Positions 21,343 to 34,071 of a stretch of 64,000 nucleotides of DNA are shown here, one piece after another (position 1 is the first letter of the stretch; each line of letters opens with the position of its first letter). Position numbers and translations under genes: made by a program. This DNA is from Salinicoccus sp. RF5. Its GTDB lineage: Bacteria; Bacillota; Bacilli; Staphylococcales; Salinicoccaceae. The notes under the pieces are model-generated. The model was not told the DNA's origin. It did not search any database and saw nothing but the letters and a program-made list of their open reading frames with translations. Location: NCBI RefSeq assembly GCF_020786625.1, contig NZ_JAJGRC010000001.1:496001-560000 (forward strand), in the 5' to 3' direction.

Positions 21343-22616
21343 GATCCATTCTCCTCAATTAGCGTACTTAATTGTTGCAAGTCATCCATGCTGACCTTTT
21401 TCGTTCCTCCGGACTCCATATGCTTCAGCTCGACTTCCCCTGTTTCAAGTTCGGATTCCCCGAGCACGATTGTGAAGGCCGCCCCTTTCCTGTCTGCATC
21501 CTTCATCTGAGCTTTCAGTTTCCTGTGCTTGTAGTCCATATCACAGCTGATGCCTTCCGCACGCAGCCTGTGGAGCAGCTGCCCTGCTGTCGCTTCAGCT
21601 GCTGCGTCCAGTGTACAGATGTAGAGGTCGATGCCTTCAGGCTCGGGTATTTCGATGCCTTCCGCTTCCAGCGCAAGCAACAGGCGCTCTATGCTCAGTG
21701 CAAAGCCGATGCCCGTCTCCTGCGGCCCATCAAGCAGTTCGAGCAGACCGTTGTATCGGCCGCCACCACACAGCGTGGTGATGGCTCCGAAGCCTTCAGC
21801 ATCGCTCATCAGTTCAAATGCAGTATGTGTATAATAGTCGAGCCCACGCACAAGATTATAGTCGATTTCATAGGAAATGCCGAGTGCATCGAGGTTTTCC
21901 GTCACCTTTTCGAAGTAGACTTTGGACTCCTCATTCAAATAGTCGTATATTCTTGGTGCATTCTGGACAAGTGCATGATCCCTGTCCTTCTTGCAGTCGA
22001 GTATGCGCATCGGATTCGTATCGATGCGGGTCTGGCAATCCGAACAGAACTCACCGATTGACGGCCTGAAGTGATCCACGAGTGCTTGGTTGTATGCCGC
22101 CCGGCTGTCCTGGTCCCCGATGGAATTGATGTAGAGTTTCAGGTTCTTCAGTCCGAATGACTGGTATATATGCATCAGCATGCTGATGACCTCCACATCG
22201 ATCAATGGATCCTCCACACCGATCGCTTCGATGCCGAACTGGACAAATTGGCGGTATCTGCCCTTCTGGCGGCGTTCATACCTGAACATCGGCGCCAGAT
22301 AGTATACTTTGACCGGCTGGTTGACGTCGTGCTGCATCTTGTTTTCGATGTAGCTCCTGACCACCGGTGCTGTGCCTTCCGGTTTCAGCGTCATGCTGCG
22401 GTCGCCCTTGTCCATGAACGTATACATCTCCTTGTTGACGATGTCCGTCGAACCGCCGACCCCCCGTACGAACAGTTCGGTGGATTCGAACACCGGCGTA
22501 CGGATTTCCTTATAGTTGTAATTCTGTGCGATTTCATGCAGCCTGTCTTCAATGAACTGCCATTTGTATGTGTCCTTCGGCAATATATCCTGCGTGCCTC
22601 TTGGAATCTGTATCAT
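21339..22616 (-). CDS. hisS: Histidyl-tRNA synthetase
   Basis: 425 residues, class [10 protein letters not shown] at the N-terminus, motif 2 [23 protein letters not shown], His-specific motif [15 protein letters not shown], and [14 protein letters not shown]. The ATG at 22616 is used because GGAGTG lies 6 bases upstream; an in-frame GTG 9 bases earlier overlaps that ribosome site. Confidence 0.96.
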   Translation of the reverse strand: MIQIPRGTQDILPKDTYKWQFIEDRLHEIAQNYNYKEIRTPVFESTELFVRGVGGSTDIVNKEMYTFMDKGDRSMTLKPEGTAPVVRSYIENKMQHDVNQPVKVYYLAPMFRYERRQKGRYRQFVQFGIEAIGVEDPLIDVEVISMLMHIYQSFGLKNLKLYINSIGDQDSRAAYNQALVDHFRPSIGEFCSDCQTRIDTNPMRILDCKKDRDHALVQNAPRIYDYLNEESKVYFEKVTENLDALGISYEIDYNLVRGLDYYTHTAFELMSDAEGFGAITTLCGGGRYNGLLELLDGPQETGIGFALSIERLLLALEAEGIEIPEPEGIDLYICTLDAAAEATAGQLLHRLRAEGISCDMDYKHRKLKAQMKDADRKGAAFTIVLGESELETGEVELKHMESGGTKKVSMDDLQQLSTLIEENGS

Positions 22617-22647
22617 ATGTTCCACTCCATTCCTAAAATATAAAAAA

Positions 22648-22677
22648 GCCCCTTATATCCAGACGGATATAAGGGGC
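22648..22677 (-). terminator. T-box-controlled terminator upstream of hisS
   Basis: A perfect 13-base stem, 4-base loop, then TTTTTTAT. Competes with the T-box antiterminator. Confidence 0.88.
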
Positions 22678-22880
22678 GATTAGATCGCGTTGCCACCCTG
22701 CTTCAGCCCTTACCGGGCCCTCTTGCATAATAACGGCTGCCACCGCCTGTATTGAAGGATTCTACCGAAGTGTCGGCTGAAGGATACCGGCGGACAACCT
22801 GCTTTCAGCCTCGGCAGGTCTCTCTGTCGTCCACCCTATCCACCTCTTCGGATCGATGAATTCACATCATTCAATTATTT
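22648..22880 (-). promoter_or_regulatory. T-box leader (tRNA-His sensing) of hisS-aspS
   Basis: T-box motif AGGGTGGCAACGCG (about 22685-22698), preceded by a long structured leader with stem I-type GC-rich arms. A candidate His specifier CAC lies in GCCGACACTTCGG (about 22763-22775). The terminator stem GCCCCTTATATCC/GGATATAAGGGGC (22648-22677) is followed by six T. Specifier assigned by eye. Confidence 0.88.
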
Positions 22881-22883
22881 AAT

Positions 22884-22912
22884 ATGATATTGTTTAAACC
22901 GTTACAAGTCAA
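22884..22912 (-). promoter_or_regulatory. Promoter of the hisS-aspS T-box transcript
   Basis: -35 TTGACT (22907-22912), 17 bases, -10 TATCAT (22884-22889), right after the amidase stop codon. Confidence 0.75.
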
Positions 22913-22916
22913 GCAT

Positions 22917-23639
22917 TCAATTCAAATAATCATTGATCCCCTCAACAATCCCCTTGACCATCATATCCTGGTAGCGGCTCTCATTCAGCACCATGTCATC
23001 CACGGCATTGCTCAGATAGCCCAGTTCCACCAGCACGGCGGGATAATCGAGCTGCCACGTCACCTGATAGTTCATGGAGTGCACACCGCGGTTGTGGAAA
23101 TAGGAGCGCCGATCGAGTGCCTTGTTGATCGACTCGGCAAATGCCTTCTGTTCCGGATATGTATAATAGGTAGTGAATCCGGAGACATCCGGATCATCCA
23201 TGGCATCGCTGTGGAGGCTGATGAACAGGTCGCCCTCAACCCTCCGCTGGTCAAGCGAGGCGAATTCATCCCTGCCGCGTGTAAGGATGACCTCGGCGCC
23301 GCCAGCTTCAAGCTGTGACTTGAGGCTCTGTGCCATGCTGAAGACGATCTCATCCTCCGTCACACCAGAAATGCTTGTGGCTCCGGGGTCCTTGCCGCCA
23401 TGGCCGGGATCGATGACGATCACCGTCCCGCTGAAATCATGGGACTGCTCATCAATATCAATCTGTACGGCTTCTCCGGACACTGAAAAGAAACGGTTGT
23501 AGACCAGTACGGCAACCAGAATGATGACTCCGGCCGCCGAAAGGAAGAACAGGGGGGCTGCATAGATATGCTTCTTGTACTTCAGGAAATGCTTGAACCC
23601 CTGAAATATGCTGTTGAAAATTCCGGCTGGCCGCTTCAT
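22917..23639 (-). CDS. N-acetylmuramoyl-L-alanine amidase (Amidase_3)
   Basis: 240 residues. A basic cytoplasmic N-terminus, one membrane segment at about 28-50, then a zinc amidase domain: VIDPGHGGKDPGA (first His ligand), Glu ligand in TEDEIVFSMA, FISLHSDAMDD (second His ligand), and VLVELGYLSNAVDD with the catalytic Glu. No SH3 or LysM cell-wall binding repeats. A membrane-anchored cell-wall hydrolase; its position between dtd and hisS is as in staphylococci. Confidence 0.92.
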   Translation of the reverse strand: MKRPAGIFNSIFQGFKHFLKYKKHIYAAPLFFLSAAGVIILVAVLVYNRFFSVSGEAVQIDIDEQSHDFSGTVIVIDPGHGGKDPGATSISGVTEDEIVFSMAQSLKSQLEAGGAEVILTRGRDEFASLDQRRVEGDLFISLHSDAMDDPDVSGFTTYYTYPEQKAFAESINKALDRRSYFHNRGVHSMNYQVTWQLDYPAVLVELGYLSNAVDDMVLNESRYQDMMVKGIVEGINDYLN

Positions 23640-24091
23640 TACTGTATTTTACCACCTATGGATTCATAAAGTATGGTGATGGGACCGTCGTTGTTGATCT
23701 GGACATTCATCATTTCACCAAAGAATCCTTCCTTGACGGTCAGGTCCATCTTCTGCAGATGGGCGTTGAAGAGCCGGTACAGCCTGTCGGCATGCTCTTT
23801 ATCAGCCGCCTCCGTAAAGCTCGGCCTGTTCCCTTTTCTGACATCTGCATAGAGTGTGAACTGCGAAATGCTCAATATTTCTCCGCCCACATCCTTGATC
23901 GACAAGTTGATCTTGCCCGATTCATCCTCGAAATTCCTGCTAGCAGCTATCTTTTCCGCGAGTTTCAGCGCATCCTCCTCGGTGGAATCCTTGGATACAC
24001 CCACGAGCAGACAATAGCCCTGGCGGATTTCATTGAAGAATTCGTTGCTGATGACTGTTGCACTGGATACTCTCTGTAATACTACTCTCAT
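23639..24091 (-). CDS. dtd: D-aminoacyl-tRNA deacylase
   Basis: 150 residues. Active-site motifs SQFTLYADVRKGNRPSF and NNDGPITI are intact. Removes D-amino acids (and Gly) from mischarged tRNAs. Its stop overlaps the amidase start (TAATG). Confidence 0.95.
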   Translation of the reverse strand: MRVVLQRVSSATVISNEFFNEIRQGYCLLVGVSKDSTEEDALKLAEKIAASRNFEDESGKINLSIKDVGGEILSISQFTLYADVRKGNRPSFTEAADKEHADRLYRLFNAHLQKMDLTVKEGFFGEMMNVQINNDGPITILYESIGGKIQ

Positions 24092-24100
24092 TTCTACACC

Positions 24101-26278
24101 TCATTTAAAAACGCGTTCTACGCTGTATATGTCCGGAAGCTGTTTGATCTTGTCCACGACCCGATGGAGGTCCGCGACATTCTGCACCATTACGGACAGG
24201 CTGATCTTTGCGTGCTTATCGATATCCGCCCGACCGTTCACACGGGTGATCGGGAATTTGGTGCTGGCGACGACGTTGAGCACCTCATTGACGAGACCCT
24301 GGCGGTCGTAGCCCGACACTTCCAGGTCCGCCTGGTATTTACGGTCCTTGTTCTTGTTCTTGACCCATTCCACATCGATCAGCCGCTCTTTTTCGTTTCT
24401 GATGTTCGGGCATGTGGCCACATGGACCTTCACACCATGGCCCTTCGTGATGAAGCCGACGATATCATCTCCGGGAATCGGATTGCAGCATTTCGACAGG
24501 TTGATCAGCAGATTGTCCATGCCCTGGACATACACGCCCGACTCCGTCGAAATTTCCTTGTAGTGGTGCGTCCGGTCGATCTCCTCGACGACGTTCGTCT
24601 TATCTTCATTGACCTTGAATTTCTCCATCAGCCGGTTCGTCACCTGCTGTGCGGTGACACCTCCGAAACCGACCATGGCATACAGGTCATCTTCATTGCT
24701 GATGTTGTAGCGGTCCAGCACGGGATTGATGAACTGCGGCTTCAGTACCTCGTCCGGTTTATGGTCGCGGTTTTTGATCTCATGCTCCACCGCAAACCGG
24801 CCTTTTTCGATGTTGCTTGCACGGTCCTGCTTCTTGAAGAAGGCACGGATCTTGTTCTTTGCACTCGATGATCGTACCATCTTCAGCCAGTCCAGACTCG
24901 GGCCGTAGGACTGCTTGCTTGTCCTGATCTCCACAATCTCTCCGGTGGAGAGTTCGTAGTCGATCGGCACGATCTTGCCGTTGACTTTGGCACCGATCAT
25001 GCGGTTCCCCACTTCCGTATGCACCTGGTAGGCGAAATCTATTGGAATGGCGCCCATCGGCAGTTCCACCACATCGCCGTTCGGGGTGAATACGTAGACC
25101 TTGTCACTGAGGAGATCCGTCTTCAGCGCCTCCATGAATTCCTCTGCATCCGGAGAGGAGGTCTCCTGATCGATCAGGTCCTGGAACCAGTTGATCCGCT
25201 TGTCCATGGAAGGCTCGCCCTTGAGCTCCTTGCCTTCCTTGTAGGCCCAGTGCGCAGCAACCCCGTGTTCGGCAATCTCGTGCATCTCATATGTACGGAT
25301 CTGTATTTCAAGGGGGTCGCCATTCGGTCCGACCACAGTGGTGTGGAGGGACTGGTACATGTTCGGCTTCGGCATGGCAATGTAGTCCTTGAACCGTCCG
25401 GGCATCGGCTTCCAGATGGTATGGATGACGCCGAGCACCGCATAACAGTCCTTGATGCTCGTCACAAGCACCCGGATGGCGAGCAGATCGAAGATCTGGT
25501 CGAACTGCTTGTGCTGCTTCTTCATCTTGCGGTACACACTGTATATGTGCTTCGGACGGCCGGACAGCTGGCCTTTGATGCCAGTGTGGTCCATTTCCTC
25601 CTGGATGCGGTCGATGGCCTGGTTGATGACGATCTCCCGCTCGCTCCGCTTTTTCTTCATCAGGCTGACGATCTTGAAATACTGCTGGGGCTCGATATAT
25701 CTGAGTGCAGTATCCTCAAGCTCCCACTTGATGCTGGAAATACCAAGGCGATGTGCCAGGGGCGCATAGATTTCAAGCGTCTCCTGGGCCGTCCGGACCT
25801 GCTTGTGCTCGGGCATCGCCTTGAGTGTGCGCATATTGTGGAGGCGATCCGCAAGCTTGACCAGAATCACCCGGATATCCTTGGCGATGGCGATGAAGAG
25901 CTTGCGGTGGTTCTCCGCCTGCTCCTCCTGCTTGGAGCGGTACTTGACCTTTTCAAGTTTGGTGACGCCGTCGACGATTACGGCGACCTCCTCATTGAAC
26001 ATCTCCTTGAGGTCATCAAATGTATATGGCGTATCTTCAACCACATCATGAAGGAACCCGGCAATGATCGTCGGTCCGTCAAGTTTGAGTTCCGCAAGTA
26101 TCCCGGCCACCTGCACGGGATGCAGTATATAAGGCTCCCCACTCTTCCGATACTGGCCCTTATGTGCTTCATTGGCCAATTCGTATGCTTTACGGATCAT
26201 AAGCATATCCTCTTCACGCATGTATGAACCACACATGCGTATGACATCGTCTTTGCTATATGGATATTCCTTATTCAT
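24101..26278 (-). CDS. rel: Bifunctional (p)ppGpp synthetase/hydrolase Rel
   Basis: 725 residues in the order HD hydrolase ([14 protein letters not shown]), synthetase ([23 protein letters not shown]), TGS ([26 protein letters not shown]), zinc-finger region ([15 protein letters not shown]) and C-terminal ACT domain. All core motifs are intact, so a bifunctional long RSH enzyme controlling the stringent response. The ATG at 26278 follows GTGAGG; a start 18 bases earlier is also open. Confidence 0.96.
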   Translation of the reverse strand: MNKEYPYSKDDVIRMCGSYMREEDMLMIRKAYELANEAHKGQYRKSGEPYILHPVQVAGILAELKLDGPTIIAGFLHDVVEDTPYTFDDLKEMFNEEVAVIVDGVTKLEKVKYRSKQEEQAENHRKLFIAIAKDIRVILVKLADRLHNMRTLKAMPEHKQVRTAQETLEIYAPLAHRLGISSIKWELEDTALRYIEPQQYFKIVSLMKKKRSEREIVINQAIDRIQEEMDHTGIKGQLSGRPKHIYSVYRKMKKQHKQFDQIFDLLAIRVLVTSIKDCYAVLGVIHTIWKPMPGRFKDYIAMPKPNMYQSLHTTVVGPNGDPLEIQIRTYEMHEIAEHGVAAHWAYKEGKELKGEPSMDKRINWFQDLIDQETSSPDAEEFMEALKTDLLSDKVYVFTPNGDVVELPMGAIPIDFAYQVHTEVGNRMIGAKVNGKIVPIDYELSTGEIVEIRTSKQSYGPSLDWLKMVRSSSAKNKIRAFFKKQDRASNIEKGRFAVEHEIKNRDHKPDEVLKPQFINPVLDRYNISNEDDLYAMVGFGGVTAQQVTNRLMEKFKVNEDKTNVVEEIDRTHHYKEISTESGVYVQGMDNLLINLSKCCNPIPGDDIVGFITKGHGVKVHVATCPNIRNEKERLIDVEWVKNKNKDRKYQADLEVSGYDRQGLVNEVLNVVASTKFPITRVNGRADIDKHAKISLSVMVQNVADLHRVVDKIKQLPDIYSVERVFK

Positions 26279-26356
26279 GACCTCACCGCTTCCCATTTAC
26301 ACTAGTTAGACTCATCATACTATAAAACCTCTTTCAAATAAATGAATGACAAAAAA

Positions 26357-26386
26357 AGCCTGTTTGCACAGACTTTAAAACAGGCT
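26357..26386 (-). terminator. Terminator of the recJ-apt pair
   Basis: AGCCTGTTT pairs with AAACAGGCT, followed by seven T. The stem begins within the apt stop codon. Confidence 0.85.
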
Positions 26387-26903
26387 ACTCATCATACGTG
26401 ATCAATGAGATTGTATCATATCCTTCGAGGAGTTTCCTGCCTCCCAAATATTCAAGCTCGATCAGGAAGGCGATGCCGACCACAATGCCGCCGAGGGATT
26501 CCACAAGGTGGATCGTCGCTTCTATCGTGCCGCCTGTAGCGAGGAGGTCATCCGTAATCAGCACGCGCTGGCCCGGAGAGATCGCATCCTTGTGCATCGT
26601 CAGGACATTGGTGCCGTACTCCAGTTCATATTCATATTTGATGACTTCCCTTGGAAGCTTCCCTTCCTTCCGTACAGGAGCAAATCCGATTCCCATGCTG
26701 TATGCCACAGGACAGCCGATGATGAAGCCGCGGGCTTCAGGGCCGACGACGATGTCGACTTCCTTCTCCCGTGCATACTCCACCATCTGATCTGTCGCAT
26801 ACTTGTATGCAGGACCATTGTCCATGATTGTTGTAATGTCCTTGAAACTGACGCCTTCCTTCGGCCAGTCCGATACTTCTGATACATATTTTTTTAAATC
26901 CAT
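26385..26903 (-). CDS. apt: Adenine phosphoribosyltransferase
   Basis: 172 residues, the family length. PRPP motif [16 protein letters not shown], plus [19 protein letters not shown]. Salvages adenine to AMP. The ATG at 26903 follows GGTGG; the longer frame overlaps the recJ stop. Apt sits between recJ and rel as in Bacillus and Staphylococcus. Confidence 0.96.
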   Translation of the reverse strand: MDLKKYVSEVSDWPKEGVSFKDITTIMDNGPAYKYATDQMVEYAREKEVDIVVGPEARGFIIGCPVAYSMGIGFAPVRKEGKLPREVIKYEYELEYGTNVLTMHKDAISPGQRVLITDDLLATGGTIEATIHLVESLGGIVVGIAFLIELEYLGGRKLLEGYDTISLITYDE

Positions 26904-26917
26904 TTCTAATCCACCAC

Positions 26918-29167
26918 TCAATTTGAAATTAATGATCTGAGATACTCTTTCAGTTCAGATGAAGAAGACATCTTGAGAAGCCTTTCGGCTTCCAGCTGAC
27001 TTTTAAGCTTCTGGTAGTGCCTGGAGTCCGCGAGCTTCCAATTCTCCTCTTCCTGACCCTTATATACTATACCATCTTTTAGTGTGATAATCTCCAAATC
27101 CGTCATAATATCGATGGCCATCTTGAGAAATTTCATCTTTATGCCCAGTCGGTCAGCCAGGGCCGGGGCATGTTTCGCAAGATCTATCGTACCTTCTTCA
27201 GCCTTCCCCATCAGCTGCAGCACATTTGATATATCCTCTGCTTTTGGTATGCCTGTGAAGAACAGCTCCTCCTTCTGATGGAAAAGCGCGATGATTTTGG
27301 ATGCATGGATGTCCCTCAGGGAATACGAGAGGTTCTCCACGCTTTCAGGCAGATCCCTCAGCACCACCGTCTTCGAAGTGAAAGGGAGTGCTTCACCGTA
27401 GTGGTAGTAGTTCTCCCCTTTCTTTTCCCTGCCTTCGGCTATGACGAAAACATCTTCCTGCGTGATCATATCGAAGCGCTGGTCGGTACGGCTCCTCATA
27501 TCAATCAGCTGTACACTGTCGACGCTCGCATCCTGCAGCATCATCTGAAGTGTCCGTTTCTGGTTGAACTCATTCACATTCACCGTTCCGACCAGGCTGA
27601 TCGGATCCTGGGTGGAAACTTCATTGATCAGATGTCCGAAGCCGAAACCGATGACATCCATGCCGACCTTCGGCATGGACAGCTTGATGTGCGACCGGTC
27701 CTTGCCGACCTGCTTGATTGTGCCGATATTCTCATTGGATAGGAGGAAGACGGGAGACTGGAAGGATTGGCCGAAAGGCTTGAGACGGCCGAACCGCTCG
27801 AATGCCTTCATGCTCATATTCCCCTGTTTGATCTGGTAGTCTATATGCTTCAGCGGCCTCAAGTTCAGTTCCAGCCCGTTCATATGCTGCTCCAGCTCAT
27901 CCTTGAATGCCTCGATATCCGCTGCGCCCACTTCGACACCGAGCGCGAGTGCGTGCCCGCCGAAGCGATGGTGGTGATTCGAATGTTCCGCAAGGATCCC
28001 GTGCAGATCCACACCTTCGATTGAACGGGCGGACCCCCGATATATATCTCCGTCCAAGGTCAGCACAATTGCCGGTTTCCCGTATTTCTCGACGATTTTT
28101 GAAGCGACGATGCCGAGTACACCCGGATGCCACCCTTCACGGTAGACGATATTGATCTGATTGCCGGCGTCTATATCGGCATCGGCTTCGCCGAAGATCG
28201 TCTCCACCAGCTGCTTCCTTTCCACATTCATATCCTCGACGACTACAGCCTGCTCATAGGCAAGGTTCATATCCTCTTCAAGAAGCAGTTCGACTGCGAT
28301 TTCCGCTTCCCCGAGCCGGCCGGTCGCATTGAGGCGCGGCGCGAGTCCGAACGCGATGGTCTCTTCATCGATGTAGCCATCGCTCCCTGCACTTCTCAGA
28401 AGCGTATGGACTCCTGCCGGGGGCGTGTCATTCAGAACTTTCAGCCCCTCGGTGACGAGCTTCTTGTTTTCATCTATCATGGGCACAAGGTCGGCGACGG
28501 TGCCGATCGCCACCCAGCCGAGGTCTTCCTTCCTATCAAGCCCGAGTGCCTGCACAAGCTTGTAGGTGATGCCGACCCCGGCCAGTGATTTGAAGGGGTA
28601 TTCCCCATCCGGATGATCCGGGTGCAGTATGGTGACTTCAGGCACATCCTCCCCGAATGCATGGTGATCGACCACGATCACATCCACACCCCGGGACGTG
28701 AGGAATCCGATCTCCCTGCCGCCTGAAACTCCATTGTCGACAGTGATGACGAGATCATACTGGCCGACGACGATTTCCTCGAAGATGGTCTGGTTCGGGC
28801 CATACCCATCCTCGATCCGGTTGGGGATGAAGAAGTCCACATTGTCGTCATCCGTTTTCCTTCGGAGTGCTGACAGAAGGAGCACAGTGCTTGTGATGCC
28901 ATCTGCATCAAAATCGCCATAGACGAGTATGCGCTCGTCACCTTCCAGTGCAGCCTCTATGCGAGCCACTGCCTTATCCATCATGTGGACGCGTCCGGCA
29001 TCATATGTCTTCGGGTGGTAGATTTTCTCCAAGTCTGCCTCCGTTGTGAATCCCCTGTTCTCCAATATTGTCTGTTCCAGCGGGTCCAACTTGAATTTTT
29101 CACGGAGCGGTTCCGGAATGTCGGAAGTCTTACGTCTTACTTTCCACTCATACTTCGACTGGTACAT
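26918..29167 (-). CDS. recJ: Single-stranded-DNA-specific exonuclease RecJ
   Basis: 749 residues. DHH phosphoesterase motifs [10 protein letters not shown] and [12 protein letters not shown]1 motif with [11 protein letters not shown], an OB region, and the Firmicute C-terminal extension (about 190 residues). The 5'-3' exonuclease works in recombination and repair. The ATG at 29167 has AAAGGA 8 bases upstream; the longest frame begins with a TTG inside the preceding terminator hairpin and is unlikely. Confidence 0.94.
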   Translation of the reverse strand: MYQSKYEWKVRRKTSDIPEPLREKFKLDPLEQTILENRGFTTEADLEKIYHPKTYDAGRVHMMDKAVARIEAALEGDERILVYGDFDADGITSTVLLLSALRRKTDDDNVDFFIPNRIEDGYGPNQTIFEEIVVGQYDLVITVDNGVSGGREIGFLTSRGVDVIVVDHHAFGEDVPEVTILHPDHPDGEYPFKSLAGVGITYKLVQALGLDRKEDLGWVAIGTVADLVPMIDENKKLVTEGLKVLNDTPPAGVHTLLRSAGSDGYIDEETIAFGLAPRLNATGRLGEAEIAVELLLEEDMNLAYEQAVVVEDMNVERKQLVETIFGEADADIDAGNQINIVYREGWHPGVLGIVASKIVEKYGKPAIVLTLDGDIYRGSARSIEGVDLHGILAEHSNHHHRFGGHALALGVEVGAADIEAFKDELEQHMNGLELNLRPLKHIDYQIKQGNMSMKAFERFGRLKPFGQSFQSPVFLLSNENIGTIKQVGKDRSHIKLSMPKVGMDVIGFGFGHLINEVSTQDPISLVGTVNVNEFNQKRTLQMMLQDASVDSVQLIDMRSRTDQRFDMITQEDVFVIAEGREKKGENYYHYGEALPFTSKTVVLRDLPESVENLSYSLRDIHASKIIALFHQKEELFFTGIPKAEDISNVLQLMGKAEEGTIDLAKHAPALADRLGIKMKFLKMAIDIMTDLEIITLKDGIVYKGQEEENWKLADSRHYQKLKSQLEAERLLKMSSSSELKEYLRSLISN

Positions 29168-29184
29168 ATTCTTCATCCTTTGCA

Positions 29185-29210
29185 AAACGCCCAAGGGATC
29201 TTGGGCGTTT
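29185..29210 (-). terminator. Terminator downstream of secDF
   Basis: Perfect 11-base stem AAACGCCCAAG/CTTGGGCGTTT with a T run on the minus strand, 7 bases beyond the secDF stop. Confidence 0.8.
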
Positions 29211-29216
29211 CAGGTA

Positions 29217-31496
29217 TTATACTAATATTTTATCATCATCTTTGCTTTTTTCCTCATAAACCGTCAGGGCGCCGTCTGCATTGCGCAGCTGGCGCTTCTT
29301 CAGGATGCCCCACAGCTGCAGCGCGATGAAGAGTGATGAATAGATGCCGCTGATCAGGCCGACCAGGAGGGCAATCGAGAAATTCAGTATGGCGGTGCTT
29401 CCGAAGAGTACAAGGAAGACCACCACGATGATGACGGTAAGGACCGTATTCACGGAACGCGTGAGCGTCTGCTTGAGGGACCGGTTGATGATGGTGTCAA
29501 TCTCCTCTTCCTTCCGTATGACTTTGTACTTCCTCAAGTTCTCCCTCACCCTGTCGAATGTGACGATCGTATCATTGATCGAGTACCCGATGATCGTCAG
29601 CACCGCCGCAATGAAGGTGATGTCGACTTCCAGACGGAAGATCGAGAAGACCGTAATCATGATGAAGGCATCATGGATGAGAGCGAGCACACTCGGCAGT
29701 GCCATCCGCCATTCGAACCTTATGGTCGCATAGAGGATGATGCCGATGGATGCGATTGCGAGAGCGATGACCGCATTTTTGGCCAGTTCCTGTCCGATGA
29801 CCGGACTTACCGTACTGATTGCCGGCTCACTGCCGTAGAGGTCATCGAACGTGCTCTGCATCTCAGTGACGGAATCCTGCGGAAGATTCTCCGCATACTG
29901 CACAACCACCATGTTATCTCCGGACGTCGTGATGCTGTCCGGGGACAGGTCCATCGCTTCGAGTTCCTCTTCAACCTGCTCCACTGTCGCTTCACCGTCA
30001 GTCTGTATATCCGCCCTGGTACCACTTGTGAAGTCGATGCCGAGGTTCAGCCGGAATATCGACAGGATGAGCAGTCCGACCAGGATCGTGCCCAGACTGA
30101 ATGCAAAGAATTTTCTGGAGTGGCCTACGAAATCGAAACGGTCCCATGGTGTCGTAAGGTCTTCTATGTCCTTGCCTTCATTGATGCTGTATCTGCTCTC
30201 CTCCTTCACGCCGAACCATCCGAGACGGTTGTTGAAGAAGCCGGATTTGATCAGCATCGACAGCAGGAAGCGTGTCAGGAATACCGCTGTGATGAAGCTC
30301 ATCAGTATGGAGAGCAGCAGCATGGTCGCAAAGCCTTTTACACTGCTTGTACCGAAGGCGAAGAGCACGACGCCTGCGACCAGTGTAGTGATGTTCGCAT
30401 CGATGATGGTCCACAATGAGGCAGCAGATGCCTTCTTATAGGCCTGCTTCAGGTTGCGGCCGATGCGTAGTTCATCCTTTATCCGTTCATACATGATGAT
30501 ATTGGCATCCACAGCCATCCCCACACCGAGGATGAGGGCTGCGATCCCCGGCAGTGTGAGCACCCCGCTGATCATATTGAAGCCGAATATCGTCAGGTAG
30601 ATATAGACTGTGAGCGTGACCGCAGCAACAACCCCGGGGAGCCTGTAGAATGCGATCATGTATATGAATACGAGTGCCACGCCGATCAGGCCGGCAGTGA
30701 CGGTCTCATCCAGTGCCTGTTCACCGAACTGGGCGCCGACGGAGGTCGAATAGATCTCAGTCAGTTTTACCGGCAGTGCACCGGAATTGAGGAGTGCAGC
30801 GATGTTCTGTGCACGCTCAATGCCTTCCTGGCCTTCAAATCCGCCGGAAATCATGACATCGGACGAATTGATCGGTTGGGAGACGCTCGGAGCAGAGATG
30901 AATTTCGGATCGGCCTTCTGGGCCTCCTCTTCAAAACTGTCCTCACCCTCCTCAAAGTCCATCCAGATGACCATCAGGTTCTCGCCTGCCGGACGCTGGG
31001 AAATCTCTTCGGTGATATCCCTGAATTCCCCCGGATCCTTCAGTTCGAGTGAAACCATCGGCTGGTTCATTTCATCAAAATTCTGGCTCGCCCCGCCCTG
31101 AACCAGATCGGAACCATCCATCAGGACATTGTCATCCACATCCCGGATGGTCAGTTCAGCCTGGGTACTGAGCAGTTCCCGTGCCTCCGTCTGATCATCG
31201 ACACCTGCCAGCTGTACGCGTATGCGGTTGCCTTCCTCGATCTGTATGTTCGGTTCCGATACGCCGAGCACGTTGACCCGTGAATCCAGCGTCTGGGCCG
31301 TACTCTGAACTGCAGTATCATCAATTTCGTCGCCTTCATTCAAAGGTTCCACCTGATACAGCACTTCAAAACCGCCCTGGAGGTCCAGCCCGAGATTGAC
31401 ATCCTTGACGAGGTCCTTGACGGTCAGGCCGATGACTGTCAGCAGCATGACGGCCACCAGGACAGCAGCTATGATTCTATTCGTTTTCACTTTCAA
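29217..31496 (-). CDS. secDF: Protein translocase subunit SecDF (fused)
   Basis: 759 residues. SecD half: N-terminal membrane segment, LGLDLQGGFEVLYQV, the large periplasmic domain, then VGMAVDANIIMYERIKDE. SecF half begins at about residue 440, with NLGIDFTSGTRADIQ and IGYSINDTIVTFDRVRENL. About 12 membrane segments in all. The fusion of SecD and SecF is normal for Bacilli. It uses the proton gradient to drive late steps of protein export with SecYEG and YajC, encoded next door. Confidence 0.97.
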   Translation of the reverse strand: MKVKTNRIIAAVLVAVMLLTVIGLTVKDLVKDVNLGLDLQGGFEVLYQVEPLNEGDEIDDTAVQSTAQTLDSRVNVLGVSEPNIQIEEGNRIRVQLAGVDDQTEARELLSTQAELTIRDVDDNVLMDGSDLVQGGASQNFDEMNQPMVSLELKDPGEFRDITEEISQRPAGENLMVIWMDFEEGEDSFEEEAQKADPKFISAPSVSQPINSSDVMISGGFEGQEGIERAQNIAALLNSGALPVKLTEIYSTSVGAQFGEQALDETVTAGLIGVALVFIYMIAFYRLPGVVAAVTLTVYIYLTIFGFNMISGVLTLPGIAALILGVGMAVDANIIMYERIKDELRIGRNLKQAYKKASAASLWTIIDANITTLVAGVVLFAFGTSSVKGFATMLLLSILMSFITAVFLTRFLLSMLIKSGFFNNRLGWFGVKEESRYSINEGKDIEDLTTPWDRFDFVGHSRKFFAFSLGTILVGLLILSIFRLNLGIDFTSGTRADIQTDGEATVEQVEEELEAMDLSPDSITTSGDNMVVVQYAENLPQDSVTEMQSTFDDLYGSEPAISTVSPVIGQELAKNAVIALAIASIGIILYATIRFEWRMALPSVLALIHDAFIMITVFSIFRLEVDITFIAAVLTIIGYSINDTIVTFDRVRENLRKYKVIRKEEEIDTIINRSLKQTLTRSVNTVLTVIIVVVFLVLFGSTAILNFSIALLVGLISGIYSSLFIALQLWGILKKRQLRNADGALTVYEEKSKDDDKILV

Positions 31497-31573
31497 AAAA
31501 ACACACCTCGATTATATTGTAAGTCCTCAACGTTTCAATTATAACTGTTACCACCAAAAATTAAAATGAAAAA

Positions 31574-31594
31574 AGCTGACTCCTTGAGCCAGCT
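31574..31594 (-). terminator. Terminator downstream of yajC
   Basis: AGCTGGCT/AGTCAGCT stem with one G-T pair, then six T on the minus strand. Confidence 0.75.
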
Positions 31595-31604
31595 GATGGT
31601 CTTT

Positions 31605-31868
31605 CTATTTTACGATTTCTTTAAGCGCAACACGCTCAAATTTGAGTACTGCGCCATTCACATCATCCGTACGGATGTACATGTGCTTCTGGTCGAACGA
31701 CTCCACCGTTCCGTGGATGCCGCCGATCGTGATGATCTCATCACCTTTTTGCAGGCTTGACTGCATGTTCTGAACTTCCTTCTGCTTCTTCTGCGCAGGA
31801 CGGATCATCAGGAAGTACATTACCAGGATGAGTACCAGAAACGGCAGGATGGCCATGAAAAATTCCAT
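31605..31868 (-). CDS. yajC: Preprotein translocase subunit YajC
   Basis: 87 residues: one N-terminal membrane helix (MAILPFLVLILVMYFLMIRP), then the YajC cytoplasmic motif GDEIITIGGIHGTVESFD. Accessory subunit of the SecDF complex encoded downstream. Confidence 0.95.
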   Translation of the reverse strand: MEFFMAILPFLVLILVMYFLMIRPAQKKQKEVQNMQSSLQKGDEIITIGGIHGTVESFDQKHMYIRTDDVNGAVLKFERVALKEIVK

Positions 31869-31887
31869 CTATACATCTTCTCCTCTG

Positions 31888-33033
<1,146 letters not shown>

Positions 33034-34068
33034 CTATTCTTCATCCTCATATATTATCATCGCGTCTCCAAAGCTGAAGAACCGGTACTTCTCATCAATC
33101 GCATGCTGGTAGGCCTTCATTACCGTATCCTTGTCGCTGAAAGCGCTGACCAGCATCATCAGGGAGGACTTGGGGAGGTGGAAGTTCGTGATCAGCGCAT
33201 CAACGGCCCTGTACTGGAAGCCCGGATAGATGAAAATGTCCGTAAAGCCGCTCGCCTCTTCGAACCTGCCATGATCCCGCATGATCGTCTCCAATGTCCG
33301 CGTACTCGTCGTACCGACACTGACCACTTTTCCTCCATTTTCCCGGACTCCATTGAGTACATCCGCCGTCTCCCGGTTCATGATATAGAATTCGGAGTGC
33401 ATCTTATGGTCCTCGATGTTATCAGCACTGACGGGCCTGAATGTGCCGAGGCCCACATGCAGGGTGATATAGGCGATATGTACACCCTGCGCCCTGATGC
33501 GCTCGAGCAGCGCTTCAGTAAAATGAAGCCCAGCCGTCGGCGCGGCAGCGGACCCCGTATTTTTTGCATAGACCGTCTGGTACCGATCCTTATCCTCCAG
33601 TGTTTCCTTGATGTATGGCGGCAAAGGCATCTCACCCAGTTCATCGAGGACATTCTCGAGCAGCCCTTCGTGGTGGAGGCTGACATGTCTGATGCCCTCA
33701 TCGAATGTGCCGGTGCATACCGCCTTCAAGAGACCATCACCGAAGTCGATCTCCGTCCCCTCCTTGACCTTCCTGGCCGGACGGATGAGCACTTCATACC
33801 CGCCTTCGATCGGTTTGAGCAGCAGCATCTCCACTTTGGCGCCCGTCTCATGCTTCACACCGAAGAGCCTTGCCGGCAGTACTTTCGTATCATTGAGCAC
33901 CAGTGCATCACCCGCGTTGAGGTACTTCACAATATCCTCGAACTTCCCGTCCGATACAGTCCCATCCGCCTTATTCAGGCCGAGCAGCCTGCTCTGTGCC
34001 CGGTCTTTCAGAGGGGTCTGGGCAATGAGTGATTCAGGCAGCTCAAAATCAAATTCCTCGAGTTTCAA
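33034..34068 (-). CDS. queA: S-adenosylmethionine:tRNA ribosyltransferase-isomerase QueA
   Basis: 344 residues. N-terminal [16 protein letters not shown], then [15 protein letters not shown] and STRTLETI motifs, [16 protein letters not shown] at the C-terminus. Builds the epoxyqueuosine precursor on preQ1-tRNA. It lies between ruvB (3-base gap) and tgt. Confidence 0.96.
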   Translation of the reverse strand: MKLEEFDFELPESLIAQTPLKDRAQSRLLGLNKADGTVSDGKFEDIVKYLNAGDALVLNDTKVLPARLFGVKHETGAKVEMLLLKPIEGGYEVLIRPARKVKEGTEIDFGDGLLKAVCTGTFDEGIRHVSLHHEGLLENVLDELGEMPLPPYIKETLEDKDRYQTVYAKNTGSAAAPTAGLHFTEALLERIRAQGVHIAYITLHVGLGTFRPVSADNIEDHKMHSEFYIMNRETADVLNGVRENGGKVVSVGTTSTRTLETIMRDHGRFEEASGFTDIFIYPGFQYRAVDALITNFHLPKSSLMMLVSAFSDKDTVMKAYQHAIDEKYRFFSFGDAMIIYEDEE

Positions 34069-34071
34069 AAC